A stretch of DNA of 64,000 bases from Couchioplanes caeruleus (GCF_003751945.1 NZ_RJKL01000001.1:1054001-1118000), one strand, 5' to 3'; counted from the first letter of the stretch, positions 33,673 to 43,890 are shown. Notes: a model not told the origin generated them from the letters alone. Made by a program: numbers and translations.

Positions 33673-35814
33673 TCATTGCAGACGCGGCCCGGCGCCCGGT
33701 CCCGGTGCGTCGTCGAGGGCGACCGAGCGCGGCTGCGGCCGGGACAGGGACCATCGGCCGAGCCGGGTGGTGGTGCTCAGGCGCCAGTGGGCGTCGCTGT
33801 GCAGCAGAGAGCCGTACGGGGGCGGCTCGCGGTCCGTAACGTCGGGGCCCAGCCGGAGGTCGGCGTCGAGCAGGCGGCTGCGGCTGCGGCCGTCCGTGCC
33901 GGTGTATCGCAGCCGGACCCGGCAGTGGGCCGGGACGAAGACCGGCAGCAGCCGGTCGATGATGGGCGCCAGGACCCGTTGCCGCTCCGGGTCGAGCTCG
34001 AGGTCGATCGTGACGACTCCGGCCCGATGCGCCAGCATCCGGGCGGGATCGGGGCAGCCCGCGCCCAGCGGAGTGTCGCCGAGGACCATCGAGCCGGGGC
34101 GGGCGGGCGCCGGCATCTGGCCGAGAACGATCGTGTCGTGTCCCAGGCGGGCCGACGGCGTGCCGAGGAACCAGCCCGCCGAATCGGTGGCCGCGTCGTT
34201 CACCGTGGACCGCCCCTCGGTCACCAGTCCGAGCAGCAGTTCGAGGCCGGCCCGCGTACCCCGGCCGGCGAGGAGGTCGCCGGCCCGCACCAACAGCTCC
34301 CGCCGCCGGTCGGGCGGTAGATCGGCGAGCGGCGGGAAACCCAGCCAACTCAGCAGGTAGGCGGTCCAGTTGTCCGGGGCGATCTCCGGGTCGATGCGTC
34401 CGGGAAGTGCGGCCAGTGTCTCGTCGAGACCGTCGAGAAGCACCTCGTACGGGGCCAGGACGCTGCGCAACCGGTGGGCGGACCGCGCCTGTTCCCGGTA
34501 GATGGCAGGTAGCTGGTCGATCAACGAGTCGGCGGGATAGCGCACGCGCAGCCGGTGGATTCGCGGGGGCGTACGCCCGGGCGGGGTGACCAGTCGCAGG
34601 CGCAACCACAGCGTCGTCTCCGCCACCTCGTCCAACAGTGCGGCCAACACCTCGGTACCGCCGCCGTCGGTTCCCCGGTAGACGACCGCCTCTTCCTCGC
34701 GCCACGGCAGCAGCGCCTCGAGCGCGTCCGTCCGCCCGGCGCTGGCGGGACCGGCGAGCAGCGCGGTCGCCCGCTCGACGAGCGAGGCGTCGTTGGTGGC
34801 GGCCCAGGCGAACTCGATCGTCGTGCCGGCCGATAGTGAGAGGTCAGCCACGGCCCGATTCCAGCCGGACCGGACGCCCAGCGGTGACACGAGGGCGGGC
34901 GTGATGAAGGTGGACCGGCGGCCCTCGTTCCCCCCGTCGTGTGGCGCGATCCGGCCGACGCCGCCGGTGCAGGCCACCACCAGCCCGGTACGGGCGGCCG
35001 CCAGCGCCATCGCTCGGCCGAGCCGGAGCGGCATCCGCAGCTCCTGGCGGTCCTCGACGCCGCAGTCGGCAAGGTGAAGCGACTGGTAGACGTTCGCCCC
35101 AAGCAGGTGAAGACGGTTGTCCGCGTCCACGGTCGCCATCGTCGACTCGCCGCGATAGGCAGGGTCGAGCGGCACCGTGGCCGTGACCTGGCCGGTCGCG
35201 GCGTCGCGGATCGTCGCGGTGTTCGTCACCGGGTCGAGCGTCACGAGCCGCGTCCCGTCGGTGGTGGCGGCGATCACGGGCTCGCCCTTGGCGTCGATGG
35301 GGATCGGATCGCGGCAGGTCTGCCCCCAGCAGTCGACGTGCCGCAGCCGCCAGTGCCCGGCATGGTCGCCCTCGACCAGCCAGAGTCCGTCGGTCGCGTC
35401 GCCGGTGGCGCCGGCGATCCGCCATCCCGGTCGTGGTGCGGCCGGGGTGAGCCGCTGCCGGGTGGTCCGTTGGTATCGTTCCAGGGTGCCTCGGGCGTGC
35501 ACCCATACGACCCCAGGGCCGGCCACCATGAGCCGCGCGGGGACCGGGCCGTCCAGGATGCCTTCCTCGGTCACTCCCCATGACGAGTAGCCGACCAGTT
35601 CCCGGGTCCGCGGTCGCAGCCACAGCAGCTCGCCGCGCGTGTCGACGGCAAGCAGGGCGCCGGCGTCGGCCCGGCCGGTGCCGGCCAGGTTCTCGACGGC
35701 GAGGCGCGCGGGGACCGCGAGCACATCGCCCTGTACGCGCAGGTTGCTCCGCGCCCCGGCCGACCACTGTGCGGCCGTCCGGAAGTCGTAGGCTCGTTCG
35801 TCCACCAGGATCAT
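33673..35814 (-). CDS. Tail-protein-I-like baseplate component with N-terminal propeller-like domain
   Basis: 713 residues. Residues ~1-300 contain repeated short beta motifs (LLAVDTRGELLWL, LVTLDPVTNTATIRD, LHLLGANVYQSLHL) like a beta-propeller. A P2 gpI-type region starts near residue 430 (SLIDQLPAIYRE, then LDETLAALPGRIDPE, then YLLSWLGFPP) and ends with a dispersed strand-rich domain after ~560. gpI proteins connect baseplate wedges to fibres in phage tails. Stop overlaps or abuts the fibre-like gene and start overlaps baseplate J2 by 4 nt. N-terminal propeller fusion is unusual relative to the ~200-residue phage gpI. Confidence 0.75.
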   Translation of the reverse strand: MILVDERAYDFRTAAQWSAGARSNLRVQGDVLAVPARLAVENLAGTGRADAGALLAVDTRGELLWLRPRTRELVGYSSWGVTEEGILDGPVPARLMVAGPGVVWVHARGTLERYQRTTRQRLTPAAPRPGWRIAGATGDATDGLWLVEGDHAGHWRLRHVDCWGQTCRDPIPIDAKGEPVIAATTDGTRLVTLDPVTNTATIRDAATGQVTATVPLDPAYRGESTMATVDADNRLHLLGANVYQSLHLADCGVEDRQELRMPLRLGRAMALAAARTGLVVACTGGVGRIAPHDGGNEGRRSTFITPALVSPLGVRSGWNRAVADLSLSAGTTIEFAWAATNDASLVERATALLAGPASAGRTDALEALLPWREEEAVVYRGTDGGGTEVLAALLDEVAETTLWLRLRLVTPPGRTPPRIHRLRVRYPADSLIDQLPAIYREQARSAHRLRSVLAPYEVLLDGLDETLAALPGRIDPEIAPDNWTAYLLSWLGFPPLADLPPDRRRELLVRAGDLLAGRGTRAGLELLLGLVTEGRSTVNDAATDSAGWFLGTPSARLGHDTIVLGQMPAPARPGSMVLGDTPLGAGCPDPARMLAHRAGVVTIDLELDPERQRVLAPIIDRLLPVFVPAHCRVRLRYTGTDGRSRSRLLDADLRLGPDVTDREPPPYGSLLHSDAHWRLSTTTRLGRWSLSRPQPRSVALDDAPGPGAGPRLQ

Positions 35815-37568
35815 CGGGTCGATCTCCCGCCCGTGAAGTCGATCCGGCCGGCCACGATCAGAGCGTCGCGCGGCACCACGATCGGGCCGGCACCGAATGG
35901 TTCGCCCGCCTTCGCCATCCGTACGGCCGGGACGTCGGTGACGCCCGGTACCACGGCCGCGATGGTCATCACGTCGGCGGCCGTGAGCTCGCGTCCGAGT
36001 GGCCGGACGCCCATCGACAGGCGATCCCGCAGCCGGGCTTCCACCGTGGATGGCGCCTCGAGGGCGCCCGGCTCGATCGTGAGCGTCAGCTGCAGATCGA
36101 CGGCTACCACGGTCGGTTCCTCGACGATCAGCCGCTCCCCCAGCACCCGGCGCGGCTCGAGCCGGGAGGCGACCACGGCCGGGTAGTCCCGGGCGCCGGC
36201 CGACCGCGGCGGCACGATGACGAGCGTGCGCACCGCGTCGACCCGGCGGTTCGGAAGCCGGGGGTCAAAACCGGCGAGTGCCTCGGCCCGGCGGACGGCC
36301 AGGCCCGGCAGGGCAAGCGCGGCCTCGACAAGCTCGGCGTCGCTGAGCAGGGCCGACCGCTGGACGGCGGCATCACGGGCGACGGCGGTCAGGTCTCCAC
36401 CGGGATCCTGCCCGCCGACGAGCGCATGCCGGTTGTGGCCGTAGGACGAGAGGTTCAGGACCGGGACTGTCCAGCGTAGACCGGAGCGGAGGTTGCCCTT
36501 CGTGGCCTCGGTGCGAGACAGCTCGCCATGGCTGATCACCGCCCCGGTCGGGGGCCGCCGCCCGTTCACGCCGTTGCCGAACTGGATCCCGTCCGGGCGT
36601 ACCAGATAGTGCCGGTCCGTCGGACCGGAGCGGGTGAGGTCGGCCCGCTGGGCCCAGGTGTCCGCGCCGACCGTGATCTCGGGCAGGCGGGCCAGATCGG
36701 TGGTGTCGAACTCGACCAGTTGGTCCGGCAGGCCGGTGGCGTTCTCCGGGAATGCGGCCGCCTGCTCGTGCCCGAGCTGCACCACCGGCAGGACGTTGAC
36801 CGCCACGGCCCGGATCTGCGGTGTCAGGGGGAAGAAGCCCCGGTCGAAGGAGAGCCGCAGCTCGCTCCCGCCGGGACCTGCCGGCATCCGCGGGATGCTG
36901 AGCACGACGACGCCGGTCGCGGTCAGCCCGGCGGTGCTGTCGCGAACGACGCACACTTCGCGCCAGCCGGAACCACTCGCCCGGTAGGCGTACGTCACCG
37001 GCCCCCACGGCGGATCCACCGGCAGGCCGGGCGGGGCAACGACGTCGAACCCGAGCACGACCGGCGTCTCGTCGGCGTCCGCGCCGAGCGGCCCGTCGAA
37101 GGCGAGCGTGAAGCCGTTGCCGGCCATCCAGGACCCCCCGTCCAGCGCAATGCCCGCGCCGTCGGCGCGGACCACGCCGCTCAGCGTCACCGGCGGCAGG
37201 TAGAGCTCGTCGTGGTCCAGGCTGAACGCCAGCTCGCGATGGGTCAGGCAGAGCAGTGCCGTGCGGGCCGGCACCCGTCGCCCGTCCGGCGGCGGCCGGT
37301 CCGGCCAGATCAGGCCACGGGCCGGGGCGGGTCCGGTCGGATTCCGTCCGAGCAGGGCCGCGAACGCTCGCCGGTACCGGCCACCGACGAAGCCGGCCCG
37401 GTAGATCTGCTGGTCGACGATCCATGCCAACAGGTCGATCAGGGTCATTCCGGGGTCGTGCAGGTTGTGGTCGGTCCAGCCCGGCGCGTACCGGGGGATG
37501 TCCGCCCGAGCGCGCTCGACCATCTGATCGAAGGCGACCGTGTCGAGGTCGGGAACGAAGTCGCTCAT
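35811..37568 (-). CDS. Baseplate J-like protein, shorter copy (Afp12-like)
   Basis: 585 residues. N-terminus FDQMVERARADIPRYAPGWT with HDPGMTLIDLLAW is the hallmark opening of baseplate J/gp6 family proteins in contractile injection systems. A VEARLRDRLS ... PLGREL segment in the last quarter is the typical C-terminal J-fold. It would form part of the wedge ring around the spike together with the longer J-like protein. Start (ATG 37568) overlaps the upstream gene's stop. Confidence 0.82.
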   Translation of the reverse strand: MSDFVPDLDTVAFDQMVERARADIPRYAPGWTDHNLHDPGMTLIDLLAWIVDQQIYRAGFVGGRYRRAFAALLGRNPTGPAPARGLIWPDRPPPDGRRVPARTALLCLTHRELAFSLDHDELYLPPVTLSGVVRADGAGIALDGGSWMAGNGFTLAFDGPLGADADETPVVLGFDVVAPPGLPVDPPWGPVTYAYRASGSGWREVCVVRDSTAGLTATGVVVLSIPRMPAGPGGSELRLSFDRGFFPLTPQIRAVAVNVLPVVQLGHEQAAAFPENATGLPDQLVEFDTTDLARLPEITVGADTWAQRADLTRSGPTDRHYLVRPDGIQFGNGVNGRRPPTGAVISHGELSRTEATKGNLRSGLRWTVPVLNLSSYGHNRHALVGGQDPGGDLTAVARDAAVQRSALLSDAELVEAALALPGLAVRRAEALAGFDPRLPNRRVDAVRTLVIVPPRSAGARDYPAVVASRLEPRRVLGERLIVEEPTVVAVDLQLTLTIEPGALEAPSTVEARLRDRLSMGVRPLGRELTAADVMTIAAVVPGVTDVPAVRMAKAGEPFGAGPIVVPRDALIVAGRIDFTGGRSTR

Positions 37569-40500
37569 GACGTGCTCTCCAGCGGATCCACGACCACCGC
37601 GATGTCGGTGACCTCGGCACAGGCCAGGCCGTCGGCCGGCATCCGGTCCAGCGAGACACCGCCCCGCGGGGTAATCTCGACGCTTTCCACCCGGTCCACC
37701 CCGGCGATCGTGCTCAGGGTGCGCAGCAGGTCAGCGGGCACCGGCCGGCGGCCGAACGGCCACCCGGTGCCGTCCGGTCCCCCCGCTATCGGGTCGAACA
37801 GTGTCGTCAGCGCGTCATCGGCCGCGCGCTCCACCTCGGCCAGGCGGTCGGCCGGGGCGACCAGGTGCGCCCGTACGGCGACGGGGACGAACACCGGTCC
37901 GGTGACCGCGATGGAGTCCGCCCCGAGGCCGCCCCAGCCCGCGGCGCGCAGCGTCGCAGCGACGGCCGCCCGCTGAGCCAGGGTCGGGACCGGACACCGG
38001 GCGCCGCCGCGGACGGCGATGGTGACCCGGATCGGCCGGCGGGGACCGGCCGGGCCGGCGCACCGGGCGCGGACGATGTCGGCGGACGAGGCGACCGTGA
38101 GGGCCTCGAGGTCCGCGATGCTCAGCGCCCGGCCGGCGTGCCGGATTCGGTGCGCAGCCGTGGCCATCAGGGACTCGGGCGGTGGTGCAGCGAATCCGCC
38201 GGCGGTGTCGATCGGAAGCTGCACGGTGTCGACGCCCTCGACCGCCGAAGCCAGCTTGGCCGCTTTCCAGGCCGGCTGGTTGCCTTCCGCGCCGCCGCCC
38301 TGCTGGTAGCCGAAGCAGCGGATGTTGTCCCGGCCGGCCGGCGGAATCTTCCCGGTGCGGCCGTCGCCGAACCGCACCCGGCCCGACCCCGGATCGAGCA
38401 GGTACACCCGGGCGTCCCCGTCCTGGCCGATCAGGCTGTCCACCCGGGTCCACAACACCCAGGTCCCGGGCAGGAGCTCGAGGTCGCTCAGGATGGCCGG
38501 CACAGCGCCCGCCCGAGCCGTCAGGAGCGCCTGCTCCTCGTCGCCCAGGCTTTCCCGGACCCGCAGTTCGACGGTGTCCGGCAGCACGGGCGTCTCGGCC
38601 AGCGCCAGGGTGAGGCACGGCTCGCCTACGCTTGAGCCCACCACCTCGTTCACCACCGTACGGGCATGGGTGATCCCGACCGCGTTGACCAACAGCCGGT
38701 CCACTATGGGCGCCCAAGGCTCCGGCGACCCGGCTACTTCGGGGCGCAGCCGCAGCCAGACCCGGTCCCTGCCGAAGAGCCGGACCAGCACCGGGTCCAC
38801 GTCGAGCGTCATGGTGAGCAGCCCCCGGCCGCGCAAGGCCCGGGTGCCGTCGTCCACGCTCACCGGCCGCCAGCCGTCCGCCGTCCGCAGATCGACCCGG
38901 ACCGGACCGGTGCCGGCCTGGTCGGCGACATCCGCCAGGACGACGAGGGAGCCCTGGCCGGGCGATGCTGTCAGCCCGAGGTAGATGGCCCGCTCGGCAG
39001 CGGCAGGGTCCAGCGCGGTCACACCCTGGAACAGCTCGAACCGTGCGGTGGCCGCGGCGGACGCATCGGTCTCGTCCCGCACGTCCAGGTTGTTCTCCAC
39101 CAGGACGGCGTCGGGCGCGATCAGCGTGGCAAGCTCGAACCTGGCCTCGATCGCGACGATCTCCGGCGGGTGCAGCTCCGAGTTGTCGACCGTCACGGAC
39201 TGGATCTGGCGGCCGTCGACCGTGGTGCTGTTCACGACGTACCGGGGCCGACCGTAGTCTCCGCCGATCAGGCGGGTCCGGATCCAGTAGTCCTGCGTAC
39301 CACCGATCTCGGTGGTGGTGAGGTCCTCGGGAACGACGAAGGTGATCGTCCCACCGGTGGAGAGGTTGCGGGTCAGGTCCACGAAGCCGGTTTCCAGCGC
39401 CCGCCAGCCCTGGCTGGTGAAGTACTCCCAGGACAGTTCCGGGTTCTGGTAACCGCGCGCGAAGGCGTCAGCGGTCCAGACCGGGGTGCCCGCCGTACGG
39501 ACGATCACAGCCCGGCCTGCGTCGGGTGGTCTGGTTCGCCAGGCTTTCGACAGCCGGACCCATAGGGCCGTGGCGTTGTTCTGCTGCGCCGCGGCCCTCT
39601 GGGCGCCCGGATCGGCCCCGCCTCCGAACCGCAGCTCGGCAGAAGGCTCCAGCGTCGCGTCCACGCCCAGTTCGACGAGTGTGCCAAGGTCTTCCTCGGT
39701 CACCGGGCCCATCGCCAGTACCCTTGCGGGGCGGTACCTGGGTGCCGCGTCGGTGCCAAGCACCGGAAGGCGCAGGGTGGCGATCTTGCCGTTGATCGCG
39801 TCCACGGGATAGCTGGCGTTGCCGATGATCAGCGAGTGGCCCGGCTTGGTGACCGTGTCTCCCGGATGCAGGTGCAGCAGCCGGCGGTTGCTGGCGGTGT
39901 CGAAGGAGGCAGTGCGGGCGGCGTCGCTGACCCGGATGAGACGCCAGAAACGCAGGGTCTGTCCCGGCGTCAGCGATGCCCCGTCGACCTGGTAGGTGCG
40001 CAGGTTCCCGATCTTGATCCTTCGGCTGGCCGCGGGCAGCTCCACCATCGCCGAGGCGGTGGGGTCCGTCGGGTCGTCGGTGATCTCGAGCCAGTGCGCC
40101 GTATCCGGATGATCGAGCCCGACGCCGTCGTGCAGCGCGTAGTCCGCGACGGGCAGGCTCAGCGAGCTGCGGAACACGCGTTCGCCTATGCCGGGTACGA
40201 CGATCTCGAGCGGCGCAGCGGCGGCGCCGGTCCGGAGCAGCAGCGGCGGGCGGGCCGTGGGTACGGCGGGGAGCGGGACATGGACGGTCCGGTTGGCGCC
40301 CAGCCAGATCTCCGCGTCGGCGGACTCGGGTCCGAGCGCGACGGTCACGGGATGACGGTCGGCGCCGAGCACCGAGGGATTGCTGTGTAGGGCGGTTCCC
40401 GGCACCAGCGAGCGACCGACTGGGATGTGTTCGGTCTGATCTCCATCAAAGACGAGGCCGTGCAGTTCGCCGTCCGAGCCGGCGTACGCGATCCAGAGCC

Positions 40501-42496
40501 ACAGCCTCCCGTCTCCCGCGTCGTAGCGGGTGACCACCGGACGGGCGTCGAGGGTGGCCGCCGGCCGGGTGGCAAGCGGCCGCCAGGTCAGTACCAGCGG
40601 CAGCCCGGCGGAGACGCCGGCCGCAGTGCCGAGCCAGAACGCCCCGTCCTGGTCGAGCGCCACGATCTCGAACGCGTTGCCCTGCGGTCGTGCAGGCCAG
40701 CCGGCCCCCTGCACCGCGAAGATCCGCTCCGTCCCGGCCAGAAGCCGCGGTCCCGCCGCTGCCGAGGGCGACATCCACTCGGTCCGCACGAGCGCGCGAT
40801 CGTCGAGCTGCAATGTCCGCAGGCCACCGTCGGACACGTCGAGGAGGATGGCCGTCACGCCGACCGTCCCGGCCGGTACCGGTGCCAGCACGAGCCGGCC
40901 GGCCGGCGCGCTTGCGGCCAGCGGTGGCATCTTCTGCCAACCGGTCGCGAGGCTGCCGTCGGCCCGGGTGAGCCGCGCGGCCCACCGGTCGCCGTTCGCT
41001 TCCCGGATCACGACCACGTCGGCCGACGCCCCGGTCACCCCGGCGGCGGCCGGCGGCGTCGCGAGCAGCAGCGGGCGGCCCTGGCCGTCGGCGGGACGCA
41101 GCTCGTGCCACTGGAAGTCACCGGGCCCCAGCGTGATGGACTCGAGGTAGCCGGTGCCCGAGGTGCCGTAACCGCCGAAAACCGTAGGGTCGTCGGTCTC
41201 GGTGATGTCGAAGGAGGTCAGCGACGCTTCCGACAGGGTCACGTCGAGCGTCACTGTGGCGCCCTTCTTCGTCAGGGCTTCGGGGGCGGCCAACGCGAAC
41301 TCGTCGAAGCGCAGCGGTTCCGGCCCGAACGGCAGGAACCGCTTGGTGGTCGACAGCGGTGTGTTGTTGTGGGCGGCACGGGCTATGGTCCGGCTTCCGG
41401 TGCCGACCCGGCTGCCCGCCGGTGTGGCCACCCCGACACTGATCTGCGACGCGGCGTCGATGACGCGCGACCGACCGGACATCGACGTCCGCAGCCGGGC
41501 GCGGACCCAGCGGCTGCGGCGGCCGCCGATCTTCAGTTCCCCCGTGCTGCCCGGCCAGGATTTGGCCAGCCTGATCCCGCATCCCTGGGTGCCGAGCAGG
41601 TCCAGCGGCTGCCAACCCGGGCCGGCCGCTCCATCCCGCGTGCCCCAGATCGCGTAGTCGATGTCCAGCCCGGTGAGCCGGCCGGCCAGCGACGGCGGCG
41701 CGAAGGCCAGCGTAATCGTCGCTGGCTGGTTGAGATTGAAAAGGTCTTTGTGCCCGATGTAGAGGGCGTGACTCTGCAGGTCGCGCAGCGCGAATGACTC
41801 GAGCGACCCGATCCGCGTGACGGCGGACTCGGCCGGTGCCGCGGCTTGCAACGGGTCGAGCAGCGTGACCAAACCGTTCTTGTCGGCGTCGGCGACCCGG
41901 TAGGCCGCCGTCCCGATCCGCAGGAGATCACCGGCGGCCAGGCCGACCGCGGGACTCAGCTGAACCGTCTGGCTGGCGGCGGCGGCGAAGGTCACGACCT
42001 GGTAGCCCGGCGCCAGCACGGGCGGTTCGGGCAGGACGACCTCGGCTGGAGCCGGTTCGATCCGGTCCGTGGCCGGGTCGACGGCGATCAGGTCCGCGAT
42101 CCGGCCGGGCACCGCCCGCAGGGCTCTCGTCGTCTCGAAGGACTGCCCGGCGTCGGTCGTGATCTGGGTCCGCGCGGCCATCTGCACGGCGGCGGGGTGG
42201 TTGTCGGCGACGACCAGGATCAACACCCCGGTGGCGGCGTGCGGCGGATCCGGGGGAAGGCCGAGAAAGTCGACGAACGCGAGCGCGTCCCGTCCGGCCG
42301 TACGGTCCAGCCGTACGGTCGTCTCCTCCGCCAGCCGGGCCGCGATCTCCTGCAGCGCCGAGCCGAAGTCGTCGCGCCCTGCGGTCGGCTCCCACTGCGG
42401 GGTCAGCACCGGCGCCAGGCGCCGCAGGTAGGCGCGCAGCTCCGCGGCTCGGCGCGGATCGGTCGCCGGTGGCGGGTTCATGTCGTACGCGGTCAC
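37565..42496 (-). CDS. Giant baseplate J-like protein (Afp11-like)
   Basis: 1643 residues from GTG, much longer than phage gpJ but in the range of large Afp11-type proteins. N-terminus has ELRAYLRRLAPVLTPQW ... DFGSALQEIAARLAE. C-terminal J-core includes RIRHAGRALSIADLEALTV, RVTIAVRG and a final VDRVESVEITPRGG. The ~1100 residues between are beta-rich repeats with many Trp/Asp turns (inserted domains). It likely forms the main wedge component and outer baseplate. GTGA overlap with gp25. A large share of the protein is insertions I cannot classify. Confidence 0.8.
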   Translation of the reverse strand: MTAYDMNPPPATDPRRAAELRAYLRRLAPVLTPQWEPTAGRDDFGSALQEIAARLAEETTVRLDRTAGRDALAFVDFLGLPPDPPHAATGVLILVVADNHPAAVQMAARTQITTDAGQSFETTRALRAVPGRIADLIAVDPATDRIEPAPAEVVLPEPPVLAPGYQVVTFAAAASQTVQLSPAVGLAAGDLLRIGTAAYRVADADKNGLVTLLDPLQAAAPAESAVTRIGSLESFALRDLQSHALYIGHKDLFNLNQPATITLAFAPPSLAGRLTGLDIDYAIWGTRDGAAGPGWQPLDLLGTQGCGIRLAKSWPGSTGELKIGGRRSRWVRARLRTSMSGRSRVIDAASQISVGVATPAGSRVGTGSRTIARAAHNNTPLSTTKRFLPFGPEPLRFDEFALAAPEALTKKGATVTLDVTLSEASLTSFDITETDDPTVFGGYGTSGTGYLESITLGPGDFQWHELRPADGQGRPLLLATPPAAAGVTGASADVVVIREANGDRWAARLTRADGSLATGWQKMPPLAASAPAGRLVLAPVPAGTVGVTAILLDVSDGGLRTLQLDDRALVRTEWMSPSAAAGPRLLAGTERIFAVQGAGWPARPQGNAFEIVALDQDGAFWLGTAAGVSAGLPLVLTWRPLATRPAATLDARPVVTRYDAGDGRLWLWIAYAGSDGELHGLVFDGDQTEHIPVGRSLVPGTALHSNPSVLGADRHPVTVALGPESADAEIWLGANRTVHVPLPAVPTARPPLLLRTGAAAAPLEIVVPGIGERVFRSSLSLPVADYALHDGVGLDHPDTAHWLEITDDPTDPTASAMVELPAASRRIKIGNLRTYQVDGASLTPGQTLRFWRLIRVSDAARTASFDTASNRRLLHLHPGDTVTKPGHSLIIGNASYPVDAINGKIATLRLPVLGTDAAPRYRPARVLAMGPVTEEDLGTLVELGVDATLEPSAELRFGGGADPGAQRAAAQQNNATALWVRLSKAWRTRPPDAGRAVIVRTAGTPVWTADAFARGYQNPELSWEYFTSQGWRALETGFVDLTRNLSTGGTITFVVPEDLTTTEIGGTQDYWIRTRLIGGDYGRPRYVVNSTTVDGRQIQSVTVDNSELHPPEIVAIEARFELATLIAPDAVLVENNLDVRDETDASAAATARFELFQGVTALDPAAAERAIYLGLTASPGQGSLVVLADVADQAGTGPVRVDLRTADGWRPVSVDDGTRALRGRGLLTMTLDVDPVLVRLFGRDRVWLRLRPEVAGSPEPWAPIVDRLLVNAVGITHARTVVNEVVGSSVGEPCLTLALAETPVLPDTVELRVRESLGDEEQALLTARAGAVPAILSDLELLPGTWVLWTRVDSLIGQDGDARVYLLDPGSGRVRFGDGRTGKIPPAGRDNIRCFGYQQGGGAEGNQPAWKAAKLASAVEGVDTVQLPIDTAGGFAAPPPESLMATAAHRIRHAGRALSIADLEALTVASSADIVRARCAGPAGPRRPIRVTIAVRGGARCPVPTLAQRAAVAATLRAAGWGGLGADSIAVTGPVFVPVAVRAHLVAPADRLAEVERAADDALTTLFDPIAGGPDGTGWPFGRRPVPADLLRTLSTIAGVDRVESVEITPRGGVSLDRMPADGLACAEVTDIAVVVDPLESTS

Positions 42497-42924
42497 TGGT
42501 TCGCCGATTCCTGGAAGTAGAAGGGATACACGTAGTTGCCGGGCTGGTTGGTCGCCCGGACCTCGTAATCCACGATCACCTCGAGGTGCCCGAGGGCGAT
42601 CTGGCTGGCGTCGACGGTGACCCGGAGCACCTCGATCCGCGCCTCGTACGTCCGCAGCGCCGCGCGTACGGTGGTCTCGATCTCACCGACCAGCGCCGCC
42701 GTGACAGCGGCGAACACCAGGTCGTGGATGCCGCAGCCGAAGTCCGGCCGCATCACCCGCTCGCCCTTGGACGTGCCGAGGATGATCCCGATCGACTGCT
42801 GGATGTCCTGCTCGTAGGAGACCGCCGCGATCAGGCCGGTGTCCGGCGCGATCATCACCGGAAGGGCCCAACCGGTGCCGAGGAACTCGCGACCCAGGCC
42901 ATCGTCGTCGGTCGCCATCGTCAT
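42493..42924 (-). CDS. gp25-like baseplate wedge protein (Afp9-like)
   Basis: 143 residues from the ATG at 42924, which overlaps the PAAR stop (ATGA); the second ATG six bases on is an alternative. Contains FLGTGWALPV, then EQDIQQSIGIILGTSKGERV, then MRPDFGCGIHDLVF, the conserved core of T4 gp25/lysozyme-like family wedge proteins (structural, not enzymatic). Nucleates sheath polymerisation at the baseplate. Full length for the family. Confidence 0.9.
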   Translation of the reverse strand: MTMATDDDGLGREFLGTGWALPVMIAPDTGLIAAVSYEQDIQQSIGIILGTSKGERVMRPDFGCGIHDLVFAAVTAALVGEIETTVRAALRTYEARIEVLRVTVDASQIALGHLEVIVDYEVRATNQPGNYVYPFYFQESANQ

Positions 42925-43217
42925 CCCACCAGGACCGTCGGTTCGCCCATCGCAATGGCGTTGGGCGGGCCGATCTCGACGACCTGGTCGCCCTGCCGAG
43001 CCGCGGGCAGGCCGCCGATCAGGACACTGGTGCTGCCGACCGCCACCACGCCGCCGACATGCGGCTTCGGGCCGTCGGCGAGCGGGCAGGTGTGGAAGTC
43101 GAAGCCCGCCCGCCAGGCCGGGCGCCCGCCGATCAGCACCGTCGGGCATCCCGGTCCGGGACTGAGCGGCGTCCCGTGACTGGTGGTGTCCGTGACCCGG
43201 GCTGCTGGTCTTCCCAT
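42921..43217 (-). CDS. PAAR-motif spike tip protein (Afp10-like)
   Basis: 98 residues with Pro-Ala-Ala-Arg near the start (GRPAARVTD) and the beta-cone repeats VLIGGRPAWRAG and VLIGGLPAARQGD. His/Cys ligands for the tip metal are visible in FDFHTCPL and PKPHVGG. It should sharpen the spike encoded just upstream in the operon. Ends four bases into the gp25 gene. Confidence 0.92.
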   Translation of the reverse strand: MGRPAARVTDTTSHGTPLSPGPGCPTVLIGGRPAWRAGFDFHTCPLADGPKPHVGGVVAVGSTSVLIGGLPAARQGDQVVEIGPPNAIAMGEPTVLVG

Positions 43218-43245
43218 GGCCGGTGTCCTTTCCGCCGATCCGCAC

Positions 43246-43890
43246 TCAATTGATCCGGACGATGGCTCCGCTGAGCGTCAGCGTCCCGGAGGACTTGACG
43301 GTCATCGAGGCGCTGGCCTCGAGGGAGATGGTGGGGGCTTTGACCGAGATCTGCTTTGCCGCGGTGATGTCGATCGCGCCGGAGGTCGAGGAGAGCTTGA
43401 CGACGTTGTTGTTGGCGTCGTCGATGGTGATCCCGTCCTTGTCGAGCGCCACCCGCTTGCCGCTCGCGAGCCTCACCTCGATCTGCGGGGCCGCCTCGTC
43501 GTCGTTGAACCGGATGGTGTGCCCCAGCCGACTCTTGATGACCCGGATGTCGTTCTTGCCGTCGGAGTTGCGTTCCGGCGGGAGTTGCTTGCCGTTCCAC
43601 ACCATGCCCAGCACGTAGAGATGCGAGGGGTCGCCGTTCTCGGCCGCGACCAGCACCTCGTCGCCGACCTCGGGCAAGAAGTATGTGCCGCGCCCGGGGC
43701 CGGCCATCGGCATCGCGGGCCGCGCCCAGTAGCTCGTGTCGGATCCCGCGTGCCAGGGAAGCCGGACCCGGACCCGGGCCAGGTTCTCCGGATCCTTGTT
43801 GTCGGTAACCACCCCGACGGCCACGCCGGAGAGCAAGCCGGCGGACTCGCGTGCGGCCTCGTCGGCGGCGCACCAGAGTGTCTCGTCCAT
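43246..43890 (-). CDS. gp5/VgrG-type spike protein
   Basis: 214 residues. N-terminal OB-fold (GVAVGVVTDNKDPENLARVRV, then a YFLPEVGDEVLVA segment) as in gp5/Afp8, followed by a beta-helical C-terminus with alternating short strands (IDITAAKQISVKAPTISLEA). No lysozyme domain. Trimer forms the membrane-puncturing spike under the PAAR tip. Its start overlaps the gpD gene's stop by one nucleotide (TGATG), so the hub that is a single Afp8 in many systems is split here into two coupled genes. Confidence 0.88.
   Translation of the reverse strand: MDETLWCAADEAARESAGLLSGVAVGVVTDNKDPENLARVRVRLPWHAGSDTSYWARPAMPMAGPGRGTYFLPEVGDEVLVAAENGDPSHLYVLGMVWNGKQLPPERNSDGKNDIRVIKSRLGHTIRFNDDEAAPQIEVRLASGKRVALDKDGITIDDANNNVVKLSSTSGAIDITAAKQISVKAPTISLEASASMTVKSSGTLTLSGAIVRIN

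Noticed and set aside
29579..34360. Two plus-strand open frames of 647 and 694 codons opposite the DUF4157, fibre-like and tail-protein-I genes
   Set aside because: Shadow frames: composition is Gly/Arg/Asp/Val low-complexity without secondary-structure pattern, and minus-strand genes overlap in a coherent operon.
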